Positions 24,940 through 31,500 of a stretch of DNA of 31,500 bases are shown in pieces. The position numbers were made by a program, and so were the translations under genes. Source of the DNA: JBFHQE01 sp041592335 (lineage in GTDB: Bacteria; Pseudomonadota; Gammaproteobacteria; Thiohalobacterales; Thiohalobacteraceae); NCBI GenBank assembly GCA_041592335.1, contig JBFHQE010000026.1, positions 1-31,500 of the forward strand. The letters run 5' to 3'. Each line of letters starts with the position of its first letter. The first letter of the stretch is position 1. A model generated the notes under the pieces. That model did not search any database, was not told where the DNA came from, and saw only the letters and a program-made list of their open reading frames with translations.

Positions 24940-25261
24940 GCGGCTGCTCGGATGTAGTCGATGCGGAATCCAGTGCCTGCTGCGATTCGCTCACCGCCTT
25001 GCGGGTGTCGTCGGCAATCGACTGGGTTTCTTCAATGATTTCATGGAGGGGGTTGGACAGTTGCTGCTTGTCCAGGGTTTTTTTCAGTTCTTCCGCGGCC
25101 AGCTCGCGATCAATGTCGGCCTTGACGCTTGAGACAATTGCGCGCGCCTTACCTACCCAGAGACCAGCGGTACGCGCCACTTTCGGCAAACGTTCGGGAC
25201 CAATCACCAGCAAGGCGATCACACCAATGAAGGCCAGCTCCCAGAAACCGATATCGAACAT
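24923..25261 (-). CDS. tatB: Sec-independent protein translocase TatB
   Basis: This 112-residue protein has an N-terminal membrane helix (GFWELAFIGVIALLVIGPERLP), in which the Glu at position 8 and the GPERLP hinge are the TatB hallmarks. An amphipathic helix and a charged, disordered tail follow. TatB binds TatC in the signal-peptide receptor. It lies 16 bases after tatA and overlaps tatC. Confidence 0.93.
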   Translation of the reverse strand: MFDIGFWELAFIGVIALLVIGPERLPKVARTAGLWVGKARAIVSSVKADIDRELAAEELKKTLDKQQLSNPLHEIIEETQSIADDTRKAVSESQQALDSASTTSEQPRGRSE

Positions 25262-25277
25262 AACGGGTAAGGGTCAC

Positions 25278-25496
25278 TTAAACCTTGTCTTTTTCGCGCG
25301 TAGCCTCGCCTTCAATGGTCTGGCCCTTGTTCTCGGAAATCTGACCCGGCTTCTGGTCTTCACCTTCTTTCACCGCGTCCTTGAAGCCCTTAACTGCAGT
25401 ACCCAGATCCGAACCCACATTGCGCAGGCGCTTGGCGCCAAACAGCACCAGCACGATCGCCAGAACAATCAATAATTGCCAGATACTTATACCCAT
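25278..25496 (-). CDS. tatA: Sec-independent protein translocase TatA
   Basis: This 72-residue protein has the TatA pattern: a short N-terminal membrane helix (ISIWQLLIVLAIVLVLFG), the hinge FGAKRLRNVG, an amphipathic helix (SDLGTAVKGFKDAVKEG) and a polar tail. TatA oligomers form the passage for folded proteins. A strong GGAGAAGAG ribosome site precedes the ATG. It follows hisE by 74 bases; this gap contains a stem CCTTCTCC/GGAGAGGG with a TTCG loop on the plus strand, which may separate the his and tat messages. Confidence 0.93.
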   Translation of the reverse strand: MGISIWQLLIVLAIVLVLFGAKRLRNVGSDLGTAVKGFKDAVKEGEDQKPGQISENKGQTIEGEATREKDKV

Positions 25497-25570
25497 TTCT
25501 CTTCTCCTGAATCGTCATCACCTTTAACTTCCTTCTCCTTCGGGAGAGGGGAGGCAATGACATCAATCTG

Positions 25571-25891
25571 TTAACTTTCGTCCCGCGACGCTTTCTCTTC
25601 CAGGCCGGACAGACCAAAGCGTCGATCCAGCTCATTCAGTACCTCGCGCGGGTGAATACCCTGGTTACTTAACATCACGAGCGTATGGAACCAGAGATCA
25701 GCGGTTTCATAAACCAGGTGCTCTTTATCGCCGTCTTTGGCTGCCAGCACGGTTTCGGTAGCCTCTTCCCCGATTTTTTTGAGGATGCTATCCAGACCTT
25801 TGGCATAAAGCTTCGCGACATACGACGAATCAGGGTCCGCGGTTTTGCGCTCTTCAAGCACGGTCGCCAGTTTGTCCAGAATATCACTCAT
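25571..25891 (-). CDS. hisE: Phosphoribosyl-ATP pyrophosphatase
   Basis: This 106-residue MazG-like helical enzyme has the metal-binding pattern KKIGEEATETVLAAK followed by ETADLWFHTLVML. It hydrolyses phosphoribosyl-ATP to phosphoribosyl-AMP, the second step of histidine synthesis. It is separate from hisI here, unlike the fused enterobacterial HisIE, and follows hisI by 23 bases. Confidence 0.93.
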   Translation of the reverse strand: MSDILDKLATVLEERKTADPDSSYVAKLYAKGLDSILKKIGEEATETVLAAKDGDKEHLVYETADLWFHTLVMLSNQGIHPREVLNELDRRFGLSGLEEKASRDES

Positions 25892-25914
25892 TACCTAACC
25901 TTAGACGCTCAACG

Positions 25915-26298
25915 CTATTTGTATATTTCGTCCGGATTTTTCAGCACCGGATCAACAGCCTGCCAATCGCCATCGGCCAGCTTGAAATAAAAACAACTGC
26001 GTCGACCGGTATGACAGGCAATACCGCCCACCTGTTCAATTTTTATCAGCACCACATCCTTGTCGCAGTCGACGCGGATTTCCCTGACCTGCTGCACATG
26101 TCCGGATTCTTCCCCCTTGGGCCAGATCTTGTTGCGCGAACGCGAGAAATATACGGCGCGTCCCTGCTCGGCGGTCATTCGCAATGACTCGCGGTTCATC
26201 CAGGCGAACATCAGGATGTCGCCGGTCTCGGCGTCCTGCGCGATGGCCGGCACCAGGCCGTCATCGGTCCATTTGATTTCGTCGAGCCAGTCAGCCAT
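25915..26298 (-). CDS. hisI: Phosphoribosyl-AMP cyclohydrolase
   Basis: This 127-residue enzyme opens the adenine ring of phosphoribosyl-AMP, the third step of histidine synthesis. It has the family motifs MFAWMNRESL, YFSRSRNKIWPKGEESGH, the metal-ligand block VDCDKDVVLIK and CHTGRRSCFY. The adjoining hisF is 125 bases upstream, separated by two extragenic palindromes, and hisE follows. Confidence 0.95.
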   Translation of the reverse strand: MADWLDEIKWTDDGLVPAIAQDAETGDILMFAWMNRESLRMTAEQGRAVYFSRSRNKIWPKGEESGHVQQVREIRVDCDKDVVLIKIEQVGGIACHTGRRSCFYFKLADGDWQAVDPVLKNPDEIYK

Positions 26299-26330
26299 TA
26301 AAATAAAAACCTTTCACAACGGTTTATATG

Positions 26331-26401
26331 TCGTCACCCCGGCGCAGGCCGGGGTCCATGTTCTTGCTAGCTTCCTGGATTCCGGCCTTCGCCGGAATGA
26401 C
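26331..26401. repeat. Two inverted extragenic palindromes between hisF and hisI
   Basis: CCCCGGC-GCAG-GCCGGGG (26337-26354) and ATTCCGGC-CTTC-GCCGGAAT (26379-26398) are two perfect stems. Their flanks (GTCACCCCGG... and ...CCGGAATGACG) are related in opposite orientation, so the pair forms one head-to-head element. The same repeat type occurs once at 693-720. Within the his transcript these stems could reduce read-through or stabilise the upstream message. Confidence 0.75.
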
Positions 26402-26423
26402 GGATACCATACCAGCAATAAAA

Positions 26424-27197
26424 CTAAAGCCTTACTTCAATCCCGCGCTCGGCCATGCGCTGCTTGGCCTGTTCAACTGTATATTCGCCGAAGTGAAAAA
26501 TACTCGCCGCCAGCACTGCATCCGCGCCACCTTGCGATACACCATCGGCCAGGTGATCCAGGTTACCAACGCCACCCGAGGCTATCACCGGCACATTCAC
26601 TGCTTCGCTCACCGCACGCGTTAACTTGAGATCAAAACCATTCTTGGTGCCATCGCGGTCCATACTGGTCAGCAGAATTTCACCGGCACCGAAATCCACC
26701 ATCTTCTTCGCCCATTCCACCGCATCAATGCCGGTTGGCTTGCGCCCGCCATGGGTAAAGATTTCCCATTTCAAAGGTTCGCCTTCCACGCTGACACGCT
26801 TCGCATCGATGGCAACCACAATGCATTGCGAACCGAATTTCTCGGCGGCTTCCTTGACAAACTCTGGCCGAAATACAGCGGCTGTATTGATCCCAACCTT
26901 GTCGGCACCGGCATTCAGCATACGACGAATATCGGCCAGTTCGCGAATGCCGCCGCCCACCGTCAAGGGAATAAAGACTTCACCGGCCACCTGCTCAACC
27001 ACATGCACCATGGTCTCGCGCTCATCCGAGCTGGCCGTGATATCGAGAAACGTAATTTCATCCGCGCCCTGCTGATCGTAGCGACGCGCCACTTCAACCG
27101 GGTCACCGGCATCGCGGATATCGACAAACTGCACACCCTTGACCACGCGACCGGCATCCACGTCCAGACAGGGAATAATGCGTTTCGCCAATCCCAT
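26424..27197 (-). CDS. hisF: Imidazole glycerol phosphate synthase cyclase subunit
   Basis: This 257-residue (beta/alpha)8-barrel enzyme has the N-terminal block AKRIIPCLDVDAGRVVKG, with catalytic Asp11 in CLDVD, and the second catalytic Asp in SMDRDGTKNGFD near residue 130. GGVGNLDHL binds the product phosphate. It pairs with HisH to make imidazole glycerol phosphate and AICAR. Its ATG overlaps the hisA stop by one base (TGATG). Confidence 0.95.
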   Translation of the reverse strand: MGLAKRIIPCLDVDAGRVVKGVQFVDIRDAGDPVEVARRYDQQGADEITFLDITASSDERETMVHVVEQVAGEVFIPLTVGGGIRELADIRRMLNAGADKVGINTAAVFRPEFVKEAAEKFGSQCIVVAIDAKRVSVEGEPLKWEIFTHGGRKPTGIDAVEWAKKMVDFGAGEILLTSMDRDGTKNGFDLKLTRAVSEAVNVPVIASGGVGNLDHLADGVSQGGADAVLAASIFHFGEYTVEQAKQRMAERGIEVRL

Positions 27198-27934
27198 CAG
27201 CCGTTGGCCTCGTCGGCATATTTCTGCGCTTCGGTAAGATCCAGCGTCCCTTCATACAGGGCACGACCGATGATGGCGCCCGATACACCTTCATCTTCCA
27301 CGGCACACAGTGCCTTCACATCATCCATATTGGTAACACCACCCGAGGCAATGACCGGAATATGGATCGACTGCGCCAGCTTGACGGTGGACTCAATATT
27401 GGCGCCACCCATCATGCCGTCACGCGAGATATCGGTGTAAATGATCGCTTCGACGCCATCGCGTTCGAAACGCTGCGCCATGTCGATCACATCATGATTG
27501 GAGAGCTTGGACCAGCCATCGATAGCCACCTTGCCGTCTCTGGCATCGAGACCGATGATCACATGACCTGGAAACTCAAGGCATATATCTTCCACGAAGT
27601 GCGGCGCGCTCACTGCCTTGGTACCGATGATGACGTATTGAACGCCCGCATTAAGATAGGTCTGAATCGTGTCTTCGTCACGAATGCCACCGCCAATCTG
27701 GATCGGCAAATTGGGAAAGGCTTCCGCCACGCGTTTCACCGCCGCCGCATTCACCGGCCTGCCTTCGAAAGCACCATTGAGATCGACCATGTGCAGACGT
27801 CGCGCCCCGGCCTTGACCCAGCGCTCGGCTGCCACCACAGGATCATCCTCGAACACCGTGGCATCTTCCATCTTGCCCTGGCGCAGACGTACGCATTTGC
27901 CGTCCTTAAGATCAATCGCAGGAATTAACAACAT
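27197..27934 (-). CDS. hisA: Phosphoribosylformimino-AICAR-phosphate isomerase
   Basis: This 245-residue (beta/alpha)8-barrel isomerase has catalytic Asp8 in LLIPAIDLKDGKCVRL and Asp in YTDISRDGMMGG, plus the half-barrel phosphate motifs IGGGIRD and SGGVTNMDD. It converts ProFAR to PRFAR. A TTG at 27946 would add four residues, but ATG 27934 starts exactly where the family does. It overlaps hisF by one base. Confidence 0.93.
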   Translation of the reverse strand: MLLIPAIDLKDGKCVRLRQGKMEDATVFEDDPVVAAERWVKAGARRLHMVDLNGAFEGRPVNAAAVKRVAEAFPNLPIQIGGGIRDEDTIQTYLNAGVQYVIIGTKAVSAPHFVEDICLEFPGHVIIGLDARDGKVAIDGWSKLSNHDVIDMAQRFERDGVEAIIYTDISRDGMMGGANIESTVKLAQSIHIPVIASGGVTNMDDVKALCAVEDEGVSGAIIGRALYEGTLDLTEAQKYADEANG

Positions 27935-27953
27935 AGCCCCATCCAACCCTTGT

Positions 27954-28598
27954 TTATCGTTGACCGTCCCAGTTGAGAAAATTGTTCAGCAGCTGCAGAC
28001 CCGCAGTCTGACTTTTTTCCGGGTGGAACTGTACCGCGGCGATATTATCGCGCCCGACGGCAGCAGCAAATTCCAGCCCGTAGTTCGACCTGCCGATCAC
28101 TTCCGCATCCAGCACCGGCATGGCGTAGTAACTGTGCACAAAATAAAAGCGCGCATTCTGGGCGATACCGTGCCATAGCGGGTGATCGAACTGCATCACC
28201 TGGTTCCAGCCCATATGCGGCACCTTCAGAAACGGGTGATTGTCACCGGGCATATCCGCCGGGAAGCGCTTGACGTGTCCGGCGATCAGACCGAGGCAAT
28301 CAACACCGCCGTTTTCATCGGAGTGATCCAGCATCGCCTGCATGCCAAGACAGATACCCAGCAGCGGTCGATCTTTGGCAACATCTTTGATGACTGCCAC
28401 AAGATCCAGCTGCTGCAGCTCTTCCATGCAGTGCCTGATGGCACCCACACCGGGAAATATGACCCGGTCGGCGGCACGAATCACGGCGGCATCCCGCGTC
28501 ACTTCGATACGCGTGGTGTCGTCCGCAACATGTTCGACGGCCTTGGCAATCGAATGCAGATTGCCCATACCGTAATCAATAATTGCAACGCTGTTCAT
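27954..28598 (-). CDS. hisH: Imidazole glycerol phosphate synthase glutaminase subunit
   Basis: This 214-residue class I glutamine amidotransferase has nucleophile Cys83 in LLGICLGMQAM and the partner residues His192 and Glu194 in FHPEKSQ. N-terminal IDYGMGNLHSI is typical of HisH. It supplies ammonia to HisF. It lies 19 bases downstream of hisB and 19 bases upstream of hisA. Confidence 0.95.
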   Translation of the reverse strand: MNSVAIIDYGMGNLHSIAKAVEHVADDTTRIEVTRDAAVIRAADRVIFPGVGAIRHCMEELQQLDLVAVIKDVAKDRPLLGICLGMQAMLDHSDENGGVDCLGLIAGHVKRFPADMPGDNHPFLKVPHMGWNQVMQFDHPLWHGIAQNARFYFVHSYYAMPVLDAEVIGRSNYGLEFAAAVGRDNIAAVQFHPEKSQTAGLQLLNNFLNWDGQR

Positions 28599-28617
28599 GG
28601 CAATGTGGGGTTATATG

Positions 28618-29211
28618 TCAGAGACTGCCCTTGGTCGACGGAATGATATCGCCCATGCGCGGATCAAACTCCAGCGCCATGCGCAGCGCACGGCCAAAGG
28701 CCTTGAAAATGGTCTCGGCAATGTGGTGCGCGTTAACGCCGCGAATGCTGTCGATATGCAAGGTCGCCGGCACATGGTTGATGAAACCCTGGAAGAATTC
28801 GTGGAACAGATCCACATCGAACTGGCCGATGGTACCGCGCGGGAAATCCACCTGGTAAACAAGCCCGGGCCGTCCGGAAAAATCAATCACCACGCGCGAC
28901 AGGGCTTCGTCCAGCGGCACATAGGCATGCCCATAACGCCGAATACCTTTCTTGTCACCGAGCGCCTTGCCAAAGGCCTGGCCCAACGTAATACCGATGT
29001 CTTCAACCGTATGATGGTCATCGATATGCAAATCGCCCCTGGCCTGAATATTCAGGTCAATCAACCCGTGACGGGCGACCTGATCGAGCATGTGCTCCAA
29101 AAACGGGATACCGGTTTCGAGCTGGCATTGGCCGGTGCCATCCAGGTTGACGTCGACACGAATCTGGGTTTCCAGGGTGTTACGTTCGACGCTGGCTTGT
29201 CGTTGACTCAT
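28618..29211 (-). CDS. hisB: Imidazoleglycerol-phosphate dehydratase
   Basis: This 197-residue single-function dehydratase carries the manganese-binding signatures FLEHMLDQVARHG, DDHHTVEDIG and HHIAETIFKAFGRAL. Unlike in E. coli, there is no fused histidinol phosphatase. It is the first visible gene of the operon hisBHAFIE. The upstream region towards fnr gives no clear leader peptide or attenuator. Confidence 0.95.
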   Translation of the reverse strand: MSQRQASVERNTLETQIRVDVNLDGTGQCQLETGIPFLEHMLDQVARHGLIDLNIQARGDLHIDDHHTVEDIGITLGQAFGKALGDKKGIRRYGHAYVPLDEALSRVVIDFSGRPGLVYQVDFPRGTIGQFDVDLFHEFFQGFINHVPATLHIDSIRGVNAHHIAETIFKAFGRALRMALEFDPRMGDIIPSTKGSL

Positions 29212-29347
29212 TACTTTTCCAGGTGATTCGGCCCACCCTTTTCAGGCAGGCGACGCAATATGTTGAAAAACGGGTAAATCCTAACGGAAATCGGGCTAAG
29301 TTAGAACCATTATCGAAGATCAGCCCCTGGTTTGGCGAGTAATATTT

Positions 29348-29376
29348 TCGGCAAATGCCAGAATTTGTCCTAATAT
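29348..29376 (+). promoter_or_regulatory. Candidate fnr promoter (-35/-10)
   Basis: TCGGCA at 29348-29353 and TAATAT at 29371-29376 are separated by 17 bases, and each matches four of six consensus bases. The start point would fall at about 29383, inside the FNR box, so this promoter would be self-repressed by FNR. Confidence 0.3.
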
Positions 29377-29382
29377 GATTCA

Positions 29383-29396
29383 TTGATTTACATCAA
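29383..29396 (+). promoter_or_regulatory. FNR/ANR box upstream of fnr
   Basis: The sequence TTGATTTACATCAA is a perfect TTGAT-N4-ATCAA FNR site 50 bases before the fnr start codon. A second inverted repeat GTGAT-TCA-ATCAC follows at 29403-29415 and resembles CRP/FNR-type half sites with a shorter spacer. The layout suggests autoregulation of fnr and perhaps oxygen control of the divergent his operon. Confidence 0.8.
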
Positions 29397-29445
29397 CTTT
29401 ATGTGATTCAATCACTGTTGTTGGAAGTAGGGGAGCCACCGTTCC

Positions 29446-30204
29446 ATGGGAACTGCCGATAATTTCATTAACCTCAATTCCGCCAGCCTGAAAACGGCCT
29501 GCGAGAGTTGCAGCCTTCACCAGCTTTGCCTGCCGCTTGAGCTGGCGCACGACGATATTGCGGAACTCGACAAGATCATCAAGCGCACCAAGCCATTGCA
29601 TCGTGGCGACTACCTGTTTGAAATGGGCGACCCCTTCACTTCCCTGTATGCCATCCGCTCCGGCTCGATCAAAACCTTCACTAGCACCGACGAAGGCGAG
29701 GAACAGGTTACCGGCTTCCATCTCCCCAGCGAAATCGTCGGGCTGGATGCCATTATTTCCTCCCATCACCCCTGTTCCGCAAGGGCACTGGAAACCACCA
29801 GCGTGTGCGAAATCCCGTTCGAGCGACTGGAAGCGCTGGGCCAGAAAATCCCGGGGCTGCAACGGCAGTTATTACGCATCATGAGCAAGGAAATTCTTAC
29901 CGATCAGGACATGATGGTCTGGCTCGGCAAGAAATCGGCCGAGGAACGCCTCGCCGCCCTGCTACTGCGCATCTCTTCCCGCTTTCGCGACCGCAACTTC
30001 TCGGCCATGGAGTTCAACCTCTCCATGTCCCGCACCGATATCGCGAATTACCTCGGCCTGGCCGTCGAAACCATCAGCCGTCTGTTCTCCCGCTTCCAGC
30101 AGGAAGGACTCCTCCGGGTGGACCGGAAATACGTGGAAATCACTGATTATGAAGGTCTTCGGCAAATGGCGGGCATCGCGCCGGACTGCCACCATCACCA
30201 ATAA
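29446..30204 (+). CDS. fnr: FNR/ANR-type oxygen-sensing transcription regulator
   Basis: This 252-residue CRP/FNR-family protein has the four [4Fe-4S] cysteines Cys19, Cys22, Cys28 and Cys121 at the same positions as in E. coli FNR (20, 23, 29, 122), followed by a cyclic-nucleotide-binding-like fold. The DNA-recognition helix is SRTDIANYLGLAVETISR, with Glu208, Ser211 and Arg212 matching Glu209, Ser212 and Arg213 of E. coli FNR, so it should read TTGAT-N4-ATCAA sites. Without oxygen it dimerises and controls anaerobic or microaerobic genes. Its own box at 29383 and one before ccoN fit this role. Confidence 0.93.
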   Translation: MGTADNFINLNSASLKTACESCSLHQLCLPLELAHDDIAELDKIIKRTKPLHRGDYLFEMGDPFTSLYAIRSGSIKTFTSTDEGEEQVTGFHLPSEIVGLDAIISSHHPCSARALETTSVCEIPFERLEALGQKIPGLQRQLLRIMSKEILTDQDMMVWLGKKSAEERLAALLLRISSRFRDRNFSAMEFNLSMSRTDIANYLGLAVETISRLFSRFQQEGLLRVDRKYVEITDYEGLRQMAGIAPDCHHHQ

Positions 30205-30214
30205 GTTCCCCGCC

Positions 30215-30238
30215 GGAACTTGATCTAGATCAGGTTCC
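30215..30238 (+). promoter_or_regulatory. FNR-like box within a 24-bp palindrome upstream of ccoN
   Basis: GGAACTTGATCTAGATCAGGTTCC is an almost perfect 24-base palindrome. Its centre TTGAT-CTAG-ATCAG (30220-30233) differs from the FNR site consensus at the last base only. It lies 11 bases after the fnr stop codon and 139 bases ahead of ccoN. It may activate ccoN under low oxygen. It has no T-run, so it is unlikely to be a simple terminator. Confidence 0.55.
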
Positions 30239-30376
30239 AAAACCATCCCCGTCTCAACTGTCTCCTCTTCTTGACATGCGTCATGTCGGCGTTCGCCGGT
30301 GACACGCAAAGTAGCCTCTGTGTTGCTCCAGGCAACGCAACACACTCACTCATAGAACATTTTATAGAGGCTCTAA

Positions 30377-31500
30377 ATGGAAACTTCGACCACGTACAAC
30401 TATAAGGTCGTGCGCCAGTTTGCCATCATGACGGTCGTCTGGGGCATCGTGGGCATGCTCGTCGGTGTTGTGATCGCAGCGCAACTGGTCTGGCCAGAAC
30501 TGAACTTTGATACGCCCTGGCTGACCTTCAGTCGATTACGGCCATTGCATACCAATGCCGTCATCTTCGCCTTCGGTGGATCGGCGCTGTTTGCAACGTC
30601 CTATTATGTCGTGCAGCGAACCTGCCATACGCGGCTGTTTGCTGGCGGACTGGCGGGCTTCACCTTCTGGGGCTGGCAACTGATCATCCTGTCCGCCGCC
30701 ATCACCCTGCCACTCGGCATCACCACCAGCAAGGAATACGCCGAGCTGGAATGGCCAATCGATATCGCCATTGCCGTGGTCTGGGTCTCTTACGCCATCG
30801 TGTTCTTCGGCACCATCGTCAAGCGCCAGACCAAGCATATCTATGTGGCCAACTGGTTCTACGGTGCCTTCATCCTGACGGTTGCCGTACTGCACATTGT
30901 CAACAGTGCCGCGCTGCCGTTATCCCTCACCAAATCCTACTCGGTCTATCCGGGCGCCATGGACGCCATGGTGCAATGGTGGTACGGGCATAACGCAGTG
31001 GGTTTCTTCCTGACGGCGGGCTTCCTCGGCATGATGTACTACTTCGTGCCCAAGCAGGCCAATCGCCCGGTCTATTCCTACCGCCTGTCGGTAGTGCATT
31101 TCTGGGCGCTGATCTCCACCTACATGTGGGCCGGCCCGCACCATCTGCACTACACCGCGTTGCCCGACTGGACCCAGTCGCTTGGCATGGTGTTCTCGCT
31201 GATCCTGCTGGCGCCTTCCTGGGGCGGCATGATCAACGGCATTATGACCCTGTCCGGCGCCTGGCATAAACTGCGCACCGATCCGATCCTCAAGTTCCTG
31301 ATCGTGTCGCTGTCGTTCTACGGTATGTCCACGTTCGAAGGTCCGATGATGTCCATCAAGACAGTGAACGCCCTGTCGCACTACACCGACTGGACTATCG
31401 GTCACGTGCATTCCGGCGCGCTCGGCTGGGTGGCCATGGTATCCATCGGTGCCATGTACTACCTGATCCCCCGGATGTTCGGCCGCGAGCAGATGTACTC
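30377..31500 (+). CDS. ccoN: cbb3-type cytochrome c oxidase subunit I, N-terminal part (runs off window)
   Basis: The first 374 codons are present and continue past the right edge. The protein begins METSTTYNYKVVRQFAIMTV and has many membrane segments. The low-spin heme ligand His is in RLRPLHTNAVIFAFGG, and further family blocks follow, such as the region with WWYGHNAVGFFLTAGFLGMMYYF and the HLHYTALPDW segment. The cbb3 oxidase is the high-affinity terminal oxidase for low oxygen and pumps protons. GAGG six bases upstream supports the ATG. The position after fnr and an FNR-like box implies oxygen-dependent expression. Confidence 0.93.
   Translation, partial: METSTTYNYKVVRQFAIMTVVWGIVGMLVGVVIAAQLVWPELNFDTPWLTFSRLRPLHTNAVIFAFGGSALFATSYYVVQRTCHTRLFAGGLAGFTFWGWQLIILSAAITLPLGITTSKEYAELEWPIDIAIAVVWVSYAIVFFGTIVKRQTKHIYVANWFYGAFILTVAVLHIVNSAALPLSLTKSYSVYPGAMDAMVQWWYGHNAVGFFLTAGFLGMMYYFVPKQANRPVYSYRLSVVHFWALISTYMWAGPHHLHYTALPDWTQSLGMVFSLILLAPSWGGMINGIMTLSGAWHKLRTDPILKFLIVSLSFYGMSTFEGPMMSIKTVNALSHYTDWTIGHVHSGALGWVAMVSIGAMYYLIPRMFGREQMY

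Noticed and set aside
29212..29382. A his attenuator or leader peptide rich in histidine codons before hisB
   Set aside because: I saw no short frame with a run of His codons and no terminator/antiterminator pair on the minus strand.
30271..30299. TTGACA as a -35 element for ccoN
   Set aside because: No -10-like sequence is found 16-18 bases downstream; the hexamer belongs to the GACATG-CGT-CATGTC palindrome.
1..31500. CRISPR array, tRNA or rRNA genes
   Set aside because: No regularly spaced repeats and no tRNA- or rRNA-like segments were noticed on either strand.

Overview
The window looks like a chromosomal segment of a gammaproteobacterium. The reasons are a PhoPQ-type two-component pair, RNase D, SlyX, YchJ, a hisBHAFIE-tatABC gene order, an FNR/ANR regulator beside a cbb3 oxidase gene, and Shine-Dalgarno-rich starts with moderately high GC. 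The genus cannot be read from the sequence. The fnr-ccoN end points to an organism that respires at low oxygen.

Layout. 1-483: the 5' part of an IS3-family element, running off the left edge, has cut off the end of a small AT-rich membrane-protein gene. 753-3015 (minus): a small PepSY-like periplasmic protein, PhoP and PhoQ, with a candidate PhoP box upstream. 3154-8177: YadGH-type ABC exporter, RNase D, a DUF1289 protein and a YheS-type ABC-F ATPase. 8281-10222: a terminator, a cyclic-di-GMP-I (GEMM) riboswitch and a possible ribosome-site-masking hairpin, followed by a secreted M12B-like metalloprotease with an N-terminal STN-like domain. 10233-13019: a GlcG/HbpS-like protein, an FMN reductase, two unrecognised small genes, slyX and ychJ. 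13016-16142: a LysR regulator divergent from doxX, yqjG and pirin, which recalls the E. coli yqjFG/yhaJK neighbourhood. 16171-20684: an RND efflux pair and a pentapeptide-repeat protein.

20675-24120 (minus): a periplasmic-looking DUF255 thioredoxin-fold protein, then a compact type II-like restriction-modification pair (HNH nuclease and 5mC methyltransferase). The pair is more AT-rich than its surroundings and sits between tatC and the DUF255 gene. Its likely promoter carries an almost ideal LexA/SOS box (CTGT-N8-ACAG). 24121-29211 (minus): tatABC and the his operon hisBHAFIE, with two extragenic palindromes between hisI and hisF. 29383-31500: an FNR box, fnr, a second FNR-like box inside a 24-bp palindrome, and the start of ccoN, cut by the window edge.

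The most unusual items are the LexA-box-controlled restriction-modification pair, the c-di-GMP riboswitch with its STN-metalloprotease that has a very basic linker, and the IS-truncated membrane gene. No CRISPR array, tRNA or rRNA was seen.
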